Below are positions 1 through 8,323 of a stretch of 43,715 nt of DNA, one piece after another. The translations under genes and the position numbers were made by a program. Where the stretch lies: positions 1 through 43,715 of the forward strand of contig JAWUVN010000059.1 of assembly GCA_034112345.1 (NCBI GenBank). The letters run 5' to 3'. The stretch comes from Bermanella sp034112345 (GTDB taxonomy: Bacteria; Pseudomonadota; Gammaproteobacteria; Pseudomonadales; Oceanobacteraceae). Position 1 is the first letter of the stretch; every line of letters begins with the position of its first letter. The notes beneath the pieces are model-generated. The model worked only from the letters and a program-made list of their open reading frames with translations, was not told where the DNA came from and searched no databases.

Positions 1-5
1 TTTAA

Positions 6-365
6 GTTTTACTTGTTCAGTGGATCGAGACGCTATCCGCTCGTTATGGCGCTGCATTTGGTATTTTATTCGCAACTACTCTCATAATTGGCGCTATGAT
101 TAATAATCTAGTGGCTGAGTTAGTAAAGGTAACGGGTCTGGCTGGAACAGACAGGCTGTTTGGCGTGGTCTTTGGAGTAACTCGTGGCCTCATATTGGTA
201 ATGGCCGCTATTTATGGGCTACAGATGACACCGCTGAGTAAAGACCCATGGTGGCAAGAGTCATTTTTTATACCGCATTTTGAATTAATGGTCACCTGGT
301 CAAAAGCTATTTTACCAGGTGCTGCTGAAACTTTTCTTACACTAGGCGAGTCCACAAAAGGCTAG
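6..365 (+). CDS. cvpA: CvpA family membrane protein, 3' part only
   Basis: C-terminal part of a CvpA-family inner-membrane protein; CvpA is linked to colicin V production and envelope functions and commonly precedes purF. The family pattern is clear (a hydrophobic helix, then VKVTGLAGTDRLFGVVFG and another helix). The first ATG in frame is at 96, but homology to CvpA continues upstream to about position 20 (WIETLSARYGAAFG matches the family spacing), so 96 is not the real start. The reading frame has a TAA at 3-5, just before the conserved block, where family members continue for about 50 more residues. Either the gene is frameshifted or there is a base error near the edge of the window. purF follows 28 bases downstream. 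Confidence 0.75.
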   Translation, partial: VLLVQWIETLSARYGAAFGILFATTLIIGAMINNLVAELVKVTGLAGTDRLFGVVFGVTRGLILVMAAIYGLQMTPLSKDPWWQESFFIPHFELMVTWSKAILPGAAETFLTLGESTKG

Positions 366-393
366 CCAGTTAATCACTTTAAGAGGAATCGCC

Positions 394-1911
394 ATGTGTG
401 GCATTGTTGGTTTAGTTGCTAAGAGCAACGTGAATCAAGGGTTGTATGATGCTCTTACTGTTTTACAGCATCGTGGACAAGACGCAGCTGGAATGGTGAC
501 GTGTGACGAAGGCCGTTTTTACTTACGTAAAGACAATGGCTTAGTTAAAGATGTATTTAGATCTCGTCATATGAAACGTTTGGTAGGGAGTATGGGTATT
601 GGTCATATTCGTTATCCGACAGCAGGCAGTTCTACTTCGGCAGAAGCCCAGCCATTTTATGTGAATAGCCCATACGGAATTGTATTGGCTCATAATGGTA
701 ATCTTACGAACACGGCTCAATTAGTGAATGAAGTGTATCGTGAAGATTTACGCCACATTAATACAAATAGTGATTCTGAAGTTCTACTAAACGTATTTGC
801 ACACGAATTACATGCTCAAAAAACGTTATTACCAAATCAAGATGATATTTTTGAAGCCGTTAAGCGTGTACATAAGCGTGTTAAAGGTGGTTATGCTGCA
901 ATCGCTATGATTGCTGGTTACGGCGTTGTTGGATTTCGTGACCCCAATGGTATTCGACCTGCAGTATATGGTAAACGTGATACTGAGCAGGGTGTAGAGT
1001 ACATGATCGCCTCTGAAAGCGTTGCTTTGGATGCGCTTGGGTTTGACTTGGTTCGTGATATTGAACCAGGCGAAGCTATTTATATTAGCGAAGATGGTGT
1101 GCTTCACTCGCAGCAGTGTGCTGAAAACCCTAAGCTGACTCCTTGTATTTTTGAACACGTATATTTTGCTCGCCCTGATTCTATTATGGATAAAATTTCT
1201 GTCTATAAAGCGCGTTTAAAAATGGGAGCACGTTTAGCAGAGAAAATCATGCGTGAACGCCCTGATCATGATATTGATGTGGTTATCCCAATACCGGATA
1301 CAAGCCGAAGCAGTGCCCTTGAACTTGCTAATCGCTTAGGGGTTAAATATCGTGAAGGCTTTATGAAAAACCGATATATCGGTCGTACTTTTATAATGCC
1401 TGGGCAGCAATTGCGTAAAAAATCAGTAAAACAAAAACTAAATGCGGTAGACCTAGAGTTCCGAGGCAAGAATGTTTTATTGGTTGATGACTCGATTGTA
1501 CGAGGCACGACTTGCGAACAGATTATTGAGATGGCCCGTGAAGCAGGTGCAAATAAAGTGTATTTTGCAAGTGCTGCGCCACCAGTGCGCTATCCAAATG
1601 TATATGGCATAGATATGCCGGCAAAAGAAGAATTTATAGCCAATAACCGCACAGTTAAAGAAATTGAAACGGCTATTGGAGCTGATTGGCTTGTGTATCA
1701 AGACCTTAAGGACTTGGTAGAGGCTACATGTGATGGTGCAGATGTTAAATATGAATTCGATTGCTCGGTATTCAATAGCGAATACGTAACGGGTGATATT
1801 AACGATGAGTATTTAGAGAATCTTCAAACCAAGCGTAATGACGCTAAGAAAAAAACAACTGAAGCTGAGATCGGAATTATCGATTTACACAATGATGATA
1901 CGGCCGAATAA
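394..1911 (+). CDS. purF: Amidophosphoribosyltransferase PurF
   Basis: First committed step of purine synthesis: PRPP plus glutamine gives phosphoribosylamine. The protein begins MCGIVG, so Cys2 becomes the N-terminal nucleophile of the Ntn glutaminase domain (about residues 2-230). The phosphoribosyltransferase domain carries the PRPP-binding motif VLLVDDSIVRGTT at about residues 361-373. Length 505 aa equals that of the E. coli enzyme. A Shine-Dalgarno-like AAGAGGA stands 6 bases before the ATG. It lies between cvpA and metZ as in Pseudomonas relatives; the three are probably co-transcribed, with only 8 bases to metZ. Nothing is unusual in it. Confidence 0.97.
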   Translation: MCGIVGLVAKSNVNQGLYDALTVLQHRGQDAAGMVTCDEGRFYLRKDNGLVKDVFRSRHMKRLVGSMGIGHIRYPTAGSSTSAEAQPFYVNSPYGIVLAHNGNLTNTAQLVNEVYREDLRHINTNSDSEVLLNVFAHELHAQKTLLPNQDDIFEAVKRVHKRVKGGYAAIAMIAGYGVVGFRDPNGIRPAVYGKRDTEQGVEYMIASESVALDALGFDLVRDIEPGEAIYISEDGVLHSQQCAENPKLTPCIFEHVYFARPDSIMDKISVYKARLKMGARLAEKIMRERPDHDIDVVIPIPDTSRSSALELANRLGVKYREGFMKNRYIGRTFIMPGQQLRKKSVKQKLNAVDLEFRGKNVLLVDDSIVRGTTCEQIIEMAREAGANKVYFASAAPPVRYPNVYGIDMPAKEEFIANNRTVKEIETAIGADWLVYQDLKDLVEATCDGADVKYEFDCSVFNSEYVTGDINDEYLENLQTKRNDAKKKTTEAEIGIIDLHNDDTAE

Positions 1912-1919
1912 AGGTAAGC

Positions 1920-3125
1920 ATGTCGGATAATAAACGTTACAACTCAGAACTTGATGGTGCATCTTTTGAAACCCTAGCAGTAAGAGCGGGGCAAGTTAGA
2001 AGCGCAGAGCATGAGCATGGTGAGGCCATGTTCTTAACATCTAGTTATGTTTTTGGAAGTGCACAAGAGGCCGCTGCTATTTTTGGTGGCGATGAGCCTG
2101 GAAATGTATATACGCGTTATACCAATCCGACAGTCCGAAATTTCGAGCAGCGCTTAGCGGCTTTAGAAGGCGCTGAGCAGTGTGTTGCAACAGCATCTGG
2201 AATGTCAGCAATATTCTCTACCATTCTAGGGTTGTTATCACCGGGTGATCATATTGTTTCTAGCCGAAGCATATTTGGTTCGACAAATGTTATGTTTAAG
2301 AAATATGTCAGTAAGTTAGGTATCACAGTTGATTATGTTTCTTTAACGGATACCTCTGAGTGGGAAGCGGCTATTCAAGAAAATACAAAGATGTTTTTTC
2401 TGGAGTCGCCTTCTAACCCGATGAATGAAGTTGGCGATCTAGCGGCATTGGTTTCATTGGCCAAATCAAACGATATTTTAGTGACGGTTGATAATTGCTT
2501 TTGTACGCCTGCATTGCAGCAACCATTAAAATACGGTGTTGATGTTGTCATACACAGTGCGACTAAATACATTGATGGCCAAGGCCGTTGCTTAGGTGGT
2601 GCTGTACTTGGTCGTTCCGAATTAATGGAAGAGGTGGTGGGCGTTTTAAGAAGTGTTGGCCCAACCATGAGCCCATTTAATGCATGGGTTATGCTTAAAG
2701 GTCTTGAGACATTAAATATTCGCATGAAAGCTCACAGTCAAAGTGCAAGTGAATTGGCGCATTGGCTACAAGAGCAGCCATCTGTTTTGGCTGTGCATTA
2801 TGCGGGGTTAGAAGGTCATCCTCAGCATGCCTTGGCTAAAAGTCAGCAAAAGTTATTTGGCGGTGTTTTGGCGTTTGAAGTGAAGGGTGGAAAAGAAGCC
2901 GCTTGGGATGTGATTGACAGTACTCGCATGCTTTCAATAACGGCTAATCTAGGTGACGCTAAAACAACCATTACCCATCCTGCTACCACAACTCATGGTC
3001 GTGTTAGTCAAGAAGAGCGTGATAACGCTGGTATCTCAGATGGCTTAATTCGCATTGCATGTGGCCTAGAAGATATAGAAGACATTAAGCGTGATCTATC
3101 TTTTGGTTTAAGTCGTATTTCTTAG
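1920..3125 (+). CDS. metZ: O-succinylhomoserine sulfhydrylase MetZ
   Basis: PLP-dependent Cys/Met metabolism enzyme that makes homocysteine directly from O-succinylhomoserine and sulfide, giving the substrate of methionine synthase. The Schiff-base lysine is in SATKY (about K216). The family blocks YTRYTNPTV and GGAVLG are present, and 401 aa is the normal length. The position directly after purF is the typical place of metZ in Pseudomonas-like genomes, which favours MetZ over cystathionine gamma-synthase or methionine gamma-lyase. The start ATG at 1920 follows AAAGGTAAGC. The MetH pair at 17070-20830 would complete the methionine route. Confidence 0.92.
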   Translation: MSDNKRYNSELDGASFETLAVRAGQVRSAEHEHGEAMFLTSSYVFGSAQEAAAIFGGDEPGNVYTRYTNPTVRNFEQRLAALEGAEQCVATASGMSAIFSTILGLLSPGDHIVSSRSIFGSTNVMFKKYVSKLGITVDYVSLTDTSEWEAAIQENTKMFFLESPSNPMNEVGDLAALVSLAKSNDILVTVDNCFCTPALQQPLKYGVDVVIHSATKYIDGQGRCLGGAVLGRSELMEEVVGVLRSVGPTMSPFNAWVMLKGLETLNIRMKAHSQSASELAHWLQEQPSVLAVHYAGLEGHPQHALAKSQQKLFGGVLAFEVKGGKEAAWDVIDSTRMLSITANLGDAKTTITHPATTTHGRVSQEERDNAGISDGLIRIACGLEDIEDIKRDLSFGLSRIS

Positions 3126-3160
3126 TTAAAAAATAAACAAATAATAAAGTCAGGATATTT

Positions 3161-4075
3161 ATGGATGCTAAGTTACTTGCTGTATTAGCGGCACTAAACA
3201 GTGTTGTTTTAGGTAAAGAGCATCAAATTAAATTATCCATCAGTTGTTTATTGGCCCAAGGTCATCTATTAATTGAAGATTTACCTGGTATGGGTAAAAC
3301 GACACTTAGTCATGCAATTGCTAAAGTGTTGGGTTTACAGTATCAGCGTATCCAGTTTACCAGTGACATGCTGCCCTCTGATATTGTGGGAAGCAGTGTC
3401 TTTCAACAGCAAGTTCACGGGCAAGATGCTGGATTTGTCCTGCACAAGGGTCCTGTTTTTTCCCAGCTGGTTCTTGCTGATGAAATTAACCGAGCCACTC
3501 CAAAGACTCAAAGTGCTTTGTTAGAAGCAATGGAAGAGGGTCAGGTGAGTATTGATGGTAAAACACAGCTTTTACCCAATCCGTTTTTTGTGATTGCAAC
3601 TCAAAACCCATCTTCGCAATCAGGTACTTTTCCGCTTCCAGAATCTCAGCTTGATCGATTTCTAATGAAAATTGAATTAGGTTATCCGACAGAAGAAGCA
3701 GAGCGTATGTTGCTCGAAGGCAAAAAAAATAATCTCTCTAATATTAATGCAATGATTACGCTAGACGATTTTTTTGCTTTCCAAGATCAAATAAAAAATG
3801 TCGTTACTAGTTCTGCGTTGTTAGATTATTTACAGCGATTAGTCTTTGCAACACGACATAATAAAACGTTGAGTTATGGTCTGTCACCTCGCGGTGCTTT
3901 AGCTCTACTTAATGCATCAAAGGCTTGGGCCATGCTGTCAGGCCGAGATCATGTAATCCCTGATGATGTTCAAGCTGTATTCTTACCGGTGTCAGAGCAC
4001 CGATTAGCTTCGGCTATGGGCCGATATGATTCGAGCTTGTGCCAAACTATTCTTAATACTACACCTGTGCTGTGA
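3161..4075 (+). CDS. MoxR family AAA+ ATPase
   Basis: AAA+ ATPase of the MoxR group, chaperone-like proteins usually encoded beside DUF58 and transglutaminase proteins. Walker A is in DLPGMGKTTLS (about residues 40-50), Walker B in VLADEINRA (about 104-112), followed by the sensor region ATQNPSSQSGTFPLPESQLD. Length 304 aa is usual. Its last codons overlap the GTG start of the DUF58 gene by 4 bases, so translation is probably coupled. The specific client protein cannot be told from the sequence. Confidence 0.93.
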   Translation: MDAKLLAVLAALNSVVLGKEHQIKLSISCLLAQGHLLIEDLPGMGKTTLSHAIAKVLGLQYQRIQFTSDMLPSDIVGSSVFQQQVHGQDAGFVLHKGPVFSQLVLADEINRATPKTQSALLEAMEEGQVSIDGKTQLLPNPFFVIATQNPSSQSGTFPLPESQLDRFLMKIELGYPTEEAERMLLEGKKNNLSNINAMITLDDFFAFQDQIKNVVTSSALLDYLQRLVFATRHNKTLSYGLSPRGALALLNASKAWAMLSGRDHVIPDDVQAVFLPVSEHRLASAMGRYDSSLCQTILNTTPVL

Positions 4076-5097
4076 TAGCTGGAATACAGCATTATTTTGA
4101 GCGTAAATACCTAAACTGGCTGGATAAAAGGTTGGGTTCTCATGATTCTGTATTGCTGACACAGAAGCGGATTTTCATATTTCCAAGTCGTATCGGCCTT
4201 TTCTTTTTAGTCTTGATTGCACTGATGTTTTTAACAGCAGTGAATTATCAAAACAACCTGCTGTTTAGTTTCTCCTGCTTATTGGTATCCATCATGATAT
4301 CGGCAATTGCATTCACCTATCGAAACCTGTCAGGCCTTAAGATATCAGCAGGTAAATGCACATCTGTATTTGAAGGCGAATTTGTAAATGTAAATGCATT
4401 ACTTTCATCGAGTAAAGGTGATACCAAAGAAGGTGTGTATCTTGGGTTTGATCGCAATAGTACGGCTCAGTTGGATGCGATTAGTGATGAGGTGGTGGGG
4501 AAGTTACGCTTTAAAGCTAAAGCAAGAGGCTGGGTAGATGTGCCTCGTTTTACCTTGTTTAGTCATTACCCTCTTGGGTTACTGAGATGCTGGACGTGGG
4601 TTAAGTTAGATTTTGATGCTGTTGTCTATCCAGCGCCTATCTTTATGCCTTTTAAGCGTTCATTAATTGATGAGGGTGACGAGATAAATGAAGACGAGGT
4701 TGATTGCTTGGTAAAGGGGCAGTCGGCTGATGATTTTTATGGCTTTAAAATCTACCAGCCGGGAGACTCGCTAAAGCACGTTGCTTGGCGACAATATGCC
4801 AAAACATCGCAACTATTAACTAAAGAGTTCTCATCATACGAAGGCGTTTCTCGTTGGTTGGATTGGAGTGCATTAGAAGGTGTTTCTGTAGAGCGTCGAT
4901 TACAAATAATGTGTGGGTGGGTGCTTGAGTCCGAAAAAAAATCAGATGAATATGGACTTTCGATTCCAGGGTGTCGTATTGAGCTAGGGCAAGGCGATGC
5001 GCACAAGCATGAATGCTTAAGCGCTTTAGCATTACATGGTTTTAAAGCTGGGAAAGACGGCAAAGGTATAGTGGAAAGCAATAGGAGTGGGGGCTAG
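4072..5097 (+). CDS. DUF58 domain-containing membrane protein
   Basis: Starts with GTG inside the 3' end of the moxR gene. Two adjacent hydrophobic helices lie at about residues 38-83 and are followed by a soluble domain. The DUF58 signature (YQPGDSLKHVAWRQYAK, about residues 228-244) is clear. Family members are vWA-like proteins of unknown function, normally encoded between MoxR and a transglutaminase, as here. It precedes the transglutaminase start by one base or overlaps it, depending on which start is used. Confidence 0.88.
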   Translation: MIAGIQHYFERKYLNWLDKRLGSHDSVLLTQKRIFIFPSRIGLFFLVLIALMFLTAVNYQNNLLFSFSCLLVSIMISAIAFTYRNLSGLKISAGKCTSVFEGEFVNVNALLSSSKGDTKEGVYLGFDRNSTAQLDAISDEVVGKLRFKAKARGWVDVPRFTLFSHYPLGLLRCWTWVKLDFDAVVYPAPIFMPFKRSLIDEGDEINEDEVDCLVKGQSADDFYGFKIYQPGDSLKHVAWRQYAKTSQLLTKEFSSYEGVSRWLDWSALEGVSVERRLQIMCGWVLESEKKSDEYGLSIPGCRIELGQGDAHKHECLSALALHGFKAGKDGKGIVESNRSGG

Positions 5098-5098
5098 C

Positions 5099-7081
5099 AT
5101 GCAAATTAATGTATTAAGCCAGCGTGCTCTGTTTTTTTTATTCACTAGTGTTTTACTGTCTTTATTTTTACATTTTGAATTTTTACCTGCTTGGACGTTG
5201 ATTTTGGCTCCGTCAGTAATAGCATGTCGATATGCAATTTACATAGGCAAGGTCAAATCACCAAACGCATTTATTAAAAGCTTGCTGGTGTTGGCTGGTT
5301 TTTCTGGTGTGTATTTTAGTTATGGATTGTCCCTTTCTATAGAATCTGCTGTCACCTTGTTGGTGGCAGGTTTAGCGTTAAAACCGTTGGAAGTGCAGTC
5401 AAAGCGGGATAGTTATGTTCTGATATTTTTATGTTACTTCGTTCAAAGTCAACATTTCTTATTTGATCAGGGGCCATTAGCGTTTATTTTAGTTTTAATT
5501 TGTTTATTTTGTACCTTGCTTGCACAGGTGGTGATCAATCAAAGTGAGCAATCTACAAGTCATGTTAAAGTGGTGTCTAAAATATTTTTACTGTCTATCC
5601 CGCTTACAGTATTTTTATTTTTTATATTGCCTAGATTGGGCCCTTTATGGTCTTTAAATATACCCACTAAGTCAGGAGTGGTAGGTTTATCAAATTCCAT
5701 GTCACCGGGAGATGTCAGTGAGCTTGGTAAAAGTGATGAGCTTGCTTTTAGAGTGAAATTTGAGGGTGATGTGCCTCCCATAAATGAACGTTATTGGCGG
5801 GCGTTGATACTGGATTATTACACGGGTGAAACTTGGGATAGCCGCTATACAACCGAAATTGATTGGGCTTTAAGTCGTCAATCATTAAGCGAGCCTTCTT
5901 ATCGCTATGAGGTGATTTCAGAAGCACATGAGCAACGCTGGTTATTTGCTTTAGCAGGTTCGTTACCTTTACAGCGTGATATTGGTGTCACAGAAGATGG
6001 GTTGCTCAAAAATAAGTATAAAGCGCTCAATACTTTTCAGTATCGTGCAGCAGCTCCAATGACAGGGGGGGGAGTTCAAACGCAATCGGGAAGGGATTTT
6101 TTACGTCCTTTAGAGCGTCAAGCGTATTTGCAGTTACCTAATCCAAATTTAAACCGTAAAGCTCAAATGCTATCCAAGGAAATAAAATCACAGGCAAGGG
6201 GTGCTCTCGAATTTCTAGACGGTATATCCCGTTTCTATCGATCACAATCTTATTTTTATACACTTAGCCCTGGTGTTTTAAGTAGTGATAGCCGTATTGA
6301 TGAGTTTTTGTTTGATACTCAGGCTGGTTTCTGTGCGCATTATTCAGGCAGCTTGGTCTATCTGTTAAGAAGTGCCGGTGTACCTGCTCGGGTTGTTCTA
6401 GGTTACTTGGGAGGAGAGTTGAATAATGTTGGGGGGTATTACTCTGTGTATCAATACGATGCACATGCTTGGGTCGAAATGTGGGTTGAAAATGAAGGCT
6501 GGATGCGAGTCGACCCTACAGGATGGGTGTCACCAGAAAGAGTAGAAAGTGGAATGGAGCGAGCTGTTAGTCAAGAGTTTGTGGGTTTCAAGACATCATC
6601 GAAATGGATTAAAAATATGCGTCAACAATTTCAGGCGCTTAATTTTTATTGGAATGAATGGATGTTGAACTATAAGGGTAGCAAGCAACAAGAGTTCTTA
6701 GATTCTATATTCGGTAAGCGAGACGCGTTTAGTTTATTTTTAACCATGTCTGGCATCTTTATTGGGTTGTTGTCGTTTATATTCTTAATCGTGATGGGGG
6801 GGCGTGTTTTTTCTAGAGACACTCGACAGATTCGATTCTTTAATGATTATTTGAAAAAACTAAATAGGCTGGGATTAGATGTAAATAATGCCATGACTTT
6901 TATGCAAATAGAGGCCCGGTTGGTAGCTCGTTATCCCGGTTGCCAGCGTGAGGCGAGTAACTTGACCCGGAGTTTAAATAAAGCCTTTTTTGAAAGAGGA
7001 ATCAGTGATTTTGATAAAGATACCCACCTCAGAAATCGAGCATTGTTAAATCAAGTAATTAAGGTTTGTCGAAAAAAATAA
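5099..7081 (+). CDS. tgpA: Membrane transglutaminase-like protein (TgpA type)
   Basis: N-terminal multi-helix membrane part (DUF3488 type, about residues 10-185), a periplasmic transglutaminase-like domain and one more helix (about 550-570) before a cytoplasmic tail (DUF4129 type). The papain-like triad is visible: Cys412 (GFCAHYSG), His456 (DAHAW) and Asp472 (VDPTG). About 660 aa, as in TgpA of Pseudomonas aeruginosa, which is reported to be important for viability. I chose ATG 5099 over the in-frame GTG at 5087 because family proteins start near a hydrophobic helix and AGGAG lies at 5083-5087, though its spacing is long. Last gene of the moxR operon. The substrate is unknown. Confidence 0.88.
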   Translation: MQINVLSQRALFFLFTSVLLSLFLHFEFLPAWTLILAPSVIACRYAIYIGKVKSPNAFIKSLLVLAGFSGVYFSYGLSLSIESAVTLLVAGLALKPLEVQSKRDSYVLIFLCYFVQSQHFLFDQGPLAFILVLICLFCTLLAQVVINQSEQSTSHVKVVSKIFLLSIPLTVFLFFILPRLGPLWSLNIPTKSGVVGLSNSMSPGDVSELGKSDELAFRVKFEGDVPPINERYWRALILDYYTGETWDSRYTTEIDWALSRQSLSEPSYRYEVISEAHEQRWLFALAGSLPLQRDIGVTEDGLLKNKYKALNTFQYRAAAPMTGGGVQTQSGRDFLRPLERQAYLQLPNPNLNRKAQMLSKEIKSQARGALEFLDGISRFYRSQSYFYTLSPGVLSSDSRIDEFLFDTQAGFCAHYSGSLVYLLRSAGVPARVVLGYLGGELNNVGGYYSVYQYDAHAWVEMWVENEGWMRVDPTGWVSPERVESGMERAVSQEFVGFKTSSKWIKNMRQQFQALNFYWNEWMLNYKGSKQQEFLDSIFGKRDAFSLFLTMSGIFIGLLSFIFLIVMGGRVFSRDTRQIRFFNDYLKKLNRLGLDVNNAMTFMQIEARLVARYPGCQREASNLTRSLNKAFFERGISDFDKDTHLRNRALLNQVIKVCRKK

Positions 7082-7209
7082 TCACTCGTATTACCCCTCC
7101 TTTTCCTTGAATTTCAAAAAATGAATGCGCTATTCGGCCGAACTTATTTGCTGTAGTGTGATCTATAGATGCTTGGTGGTTTGAAGTGATAAAAATTGAG
7201 GGGTTTCAA

Positions 7210-8250
7210 ATGTTAGAATCAGTAAAAGACTATTACGGGAAGGTTCTGCAGTCTTCAGGTGATTTGCAAACTAATGCCTGTTGTACTGATGAAGCCATGC
7301 CTGAATTCTTAAAACCAATATTATCTAAAGTTCATGATGAAGTAATGATTCGTTATTATGGTTGTGGCCTAGTAGTGCCAGAACAAATGGCAGGTTTAAA
7401 AGTTTTAGATTTGGGTTGTGGCGCAGGTCGAGATGTTTATGCGCTTTCTGCCATGGTTGGAGAGGCTGGTGTGGTAGTTGGATTAGATATGACACCAGAA
7501 CAGCTGGCAGTAGCAGTGGAATATAAATCTTACCATGCTGATATATTTGGATTTGAAAGAAGTAATGTAGAATTTGTACACGGTAATATTGATGAATTAG
7601 ATAAACTGGAATATGAAGACGGTTATTTTGATCTGATTGTTTCAAATTGTGTGATCAATTTAGTAGAGGATAAACAAGAAGTTCTAAAGCAAGCTTACAG
7701 GCTGCTTAAACAGGGCGGAGAAATGTATTTTTCTGATGTTTACAGTGATCGCCGTATACCGGATGCATTGGTTAAGGACGAAGTACTGTATGGGGAGTGT
7801 TTAAGTGGTGCTCTGTACTGGAGGGATTTTCTAGAATTCAGTAAATACGCCGGATTCACAGATCCAAGATTAGTGAAAGACAGGGTGCTTACCATAGAGA
7901 ACTCTAAGCTTGAACAAAAAATTGGGTATATGAATTTTTACAGTGCTACATATCGTTTATTTAAAATAGATGGGCTAGAGTCGGCTTGTGAAGATTATGG
8001 GCAGGCGGTTAAGTACAAGGGCACTATCGAACACAATCCATATTCTTTTATGTTAGATGGCCACCATAAAATCGAAACAGGAAAAATGTTTTCGGTTTGT
8101 GGGAATACATACAAGATGTTGCATGAAACTCGATTTAAAGATCATTTTGATTTTTATGGGGATTGTAGTACCCATTATGGTATTTTTCCAGATTGCGGTA
8201 CTCCCATACCGTTTCAACAGGATGGGCAAGTAGGTGAAGCTTGCTGTTAA
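7210..8250 (+). CDS. arsM: ArsM-like arsenite methyltransferase with C-terminal extension
   Basis: SAM-dependent class I methyltransferase (motif I VLDLGCGAGRD at about residues 65-75). It has the cysteines of arsenite methyltransferases: Cys24/25 (NACCTDE), Cys147 (SNCVINL) and Cys197 (GECLSG). The 50-residue spacing of the last two equals that of the catalytic pair in characterised ArsM. ArsM converts As(III) to methylated, partly volatile species. After the ArsM core a tail of about 90 residues carries five more cysteines, ending GEACC, which could bind arsenic. The start was set at ATG 7210 because GAGGGG lies 6 bases upstream; a GTG at 7186 has no such site. No arsR, arsC or arsB is next to it. 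Confidence 0.85.
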   Translation: MLESVKDYYGKVLQSSGDLQTNACCTDEAMPEFLKPILSKVHDEVMIRYYGCGLVVPEQMAGLKVLDLGCGAGRDVYALSAMVGEAGVVVGLDMTPEQLAVAVEYKSYHADIFGFERSNVEFVHGNIDELDKLEYEDGYFDLIVSNCVINLVEDKQEVLKQAYRLLKQGGEMYFSDVYSDRRIPDALVKDEVLYGECLSGALYWRDFLEFSKYAGFTDPRLVKDRVLTIENSKLEQKIGYMNFYSATYRLFKIDGLESACEDYGQAVKYKGTIEHNPYSFMLDGHHKIETGKMFSVCGNTYKMLHETRFKDHFDFYGDCSTHYGIFPDCGTPIPFQQDGQVGEACC

Positions 8251-8323
8251 TTTAAATAGTTAGTTTAATGCTGGTATTTATTCCTTAGCCTGAGTGAAGC
8301 CTGTCGTTTTAGTCGCTTAAAAC

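Noticed and set aside
829..1701. Minus-strand frames opposite purF
   Set aside because: purF is full length with all motifs; the opposite frames have no family features.
7133..7142. Palindrome TTCGGCCGAA before the ArsM-like gene as an ArsR site
   Set aside because: Ten bases with no resemblance to known ArsR operators; chance is likely.
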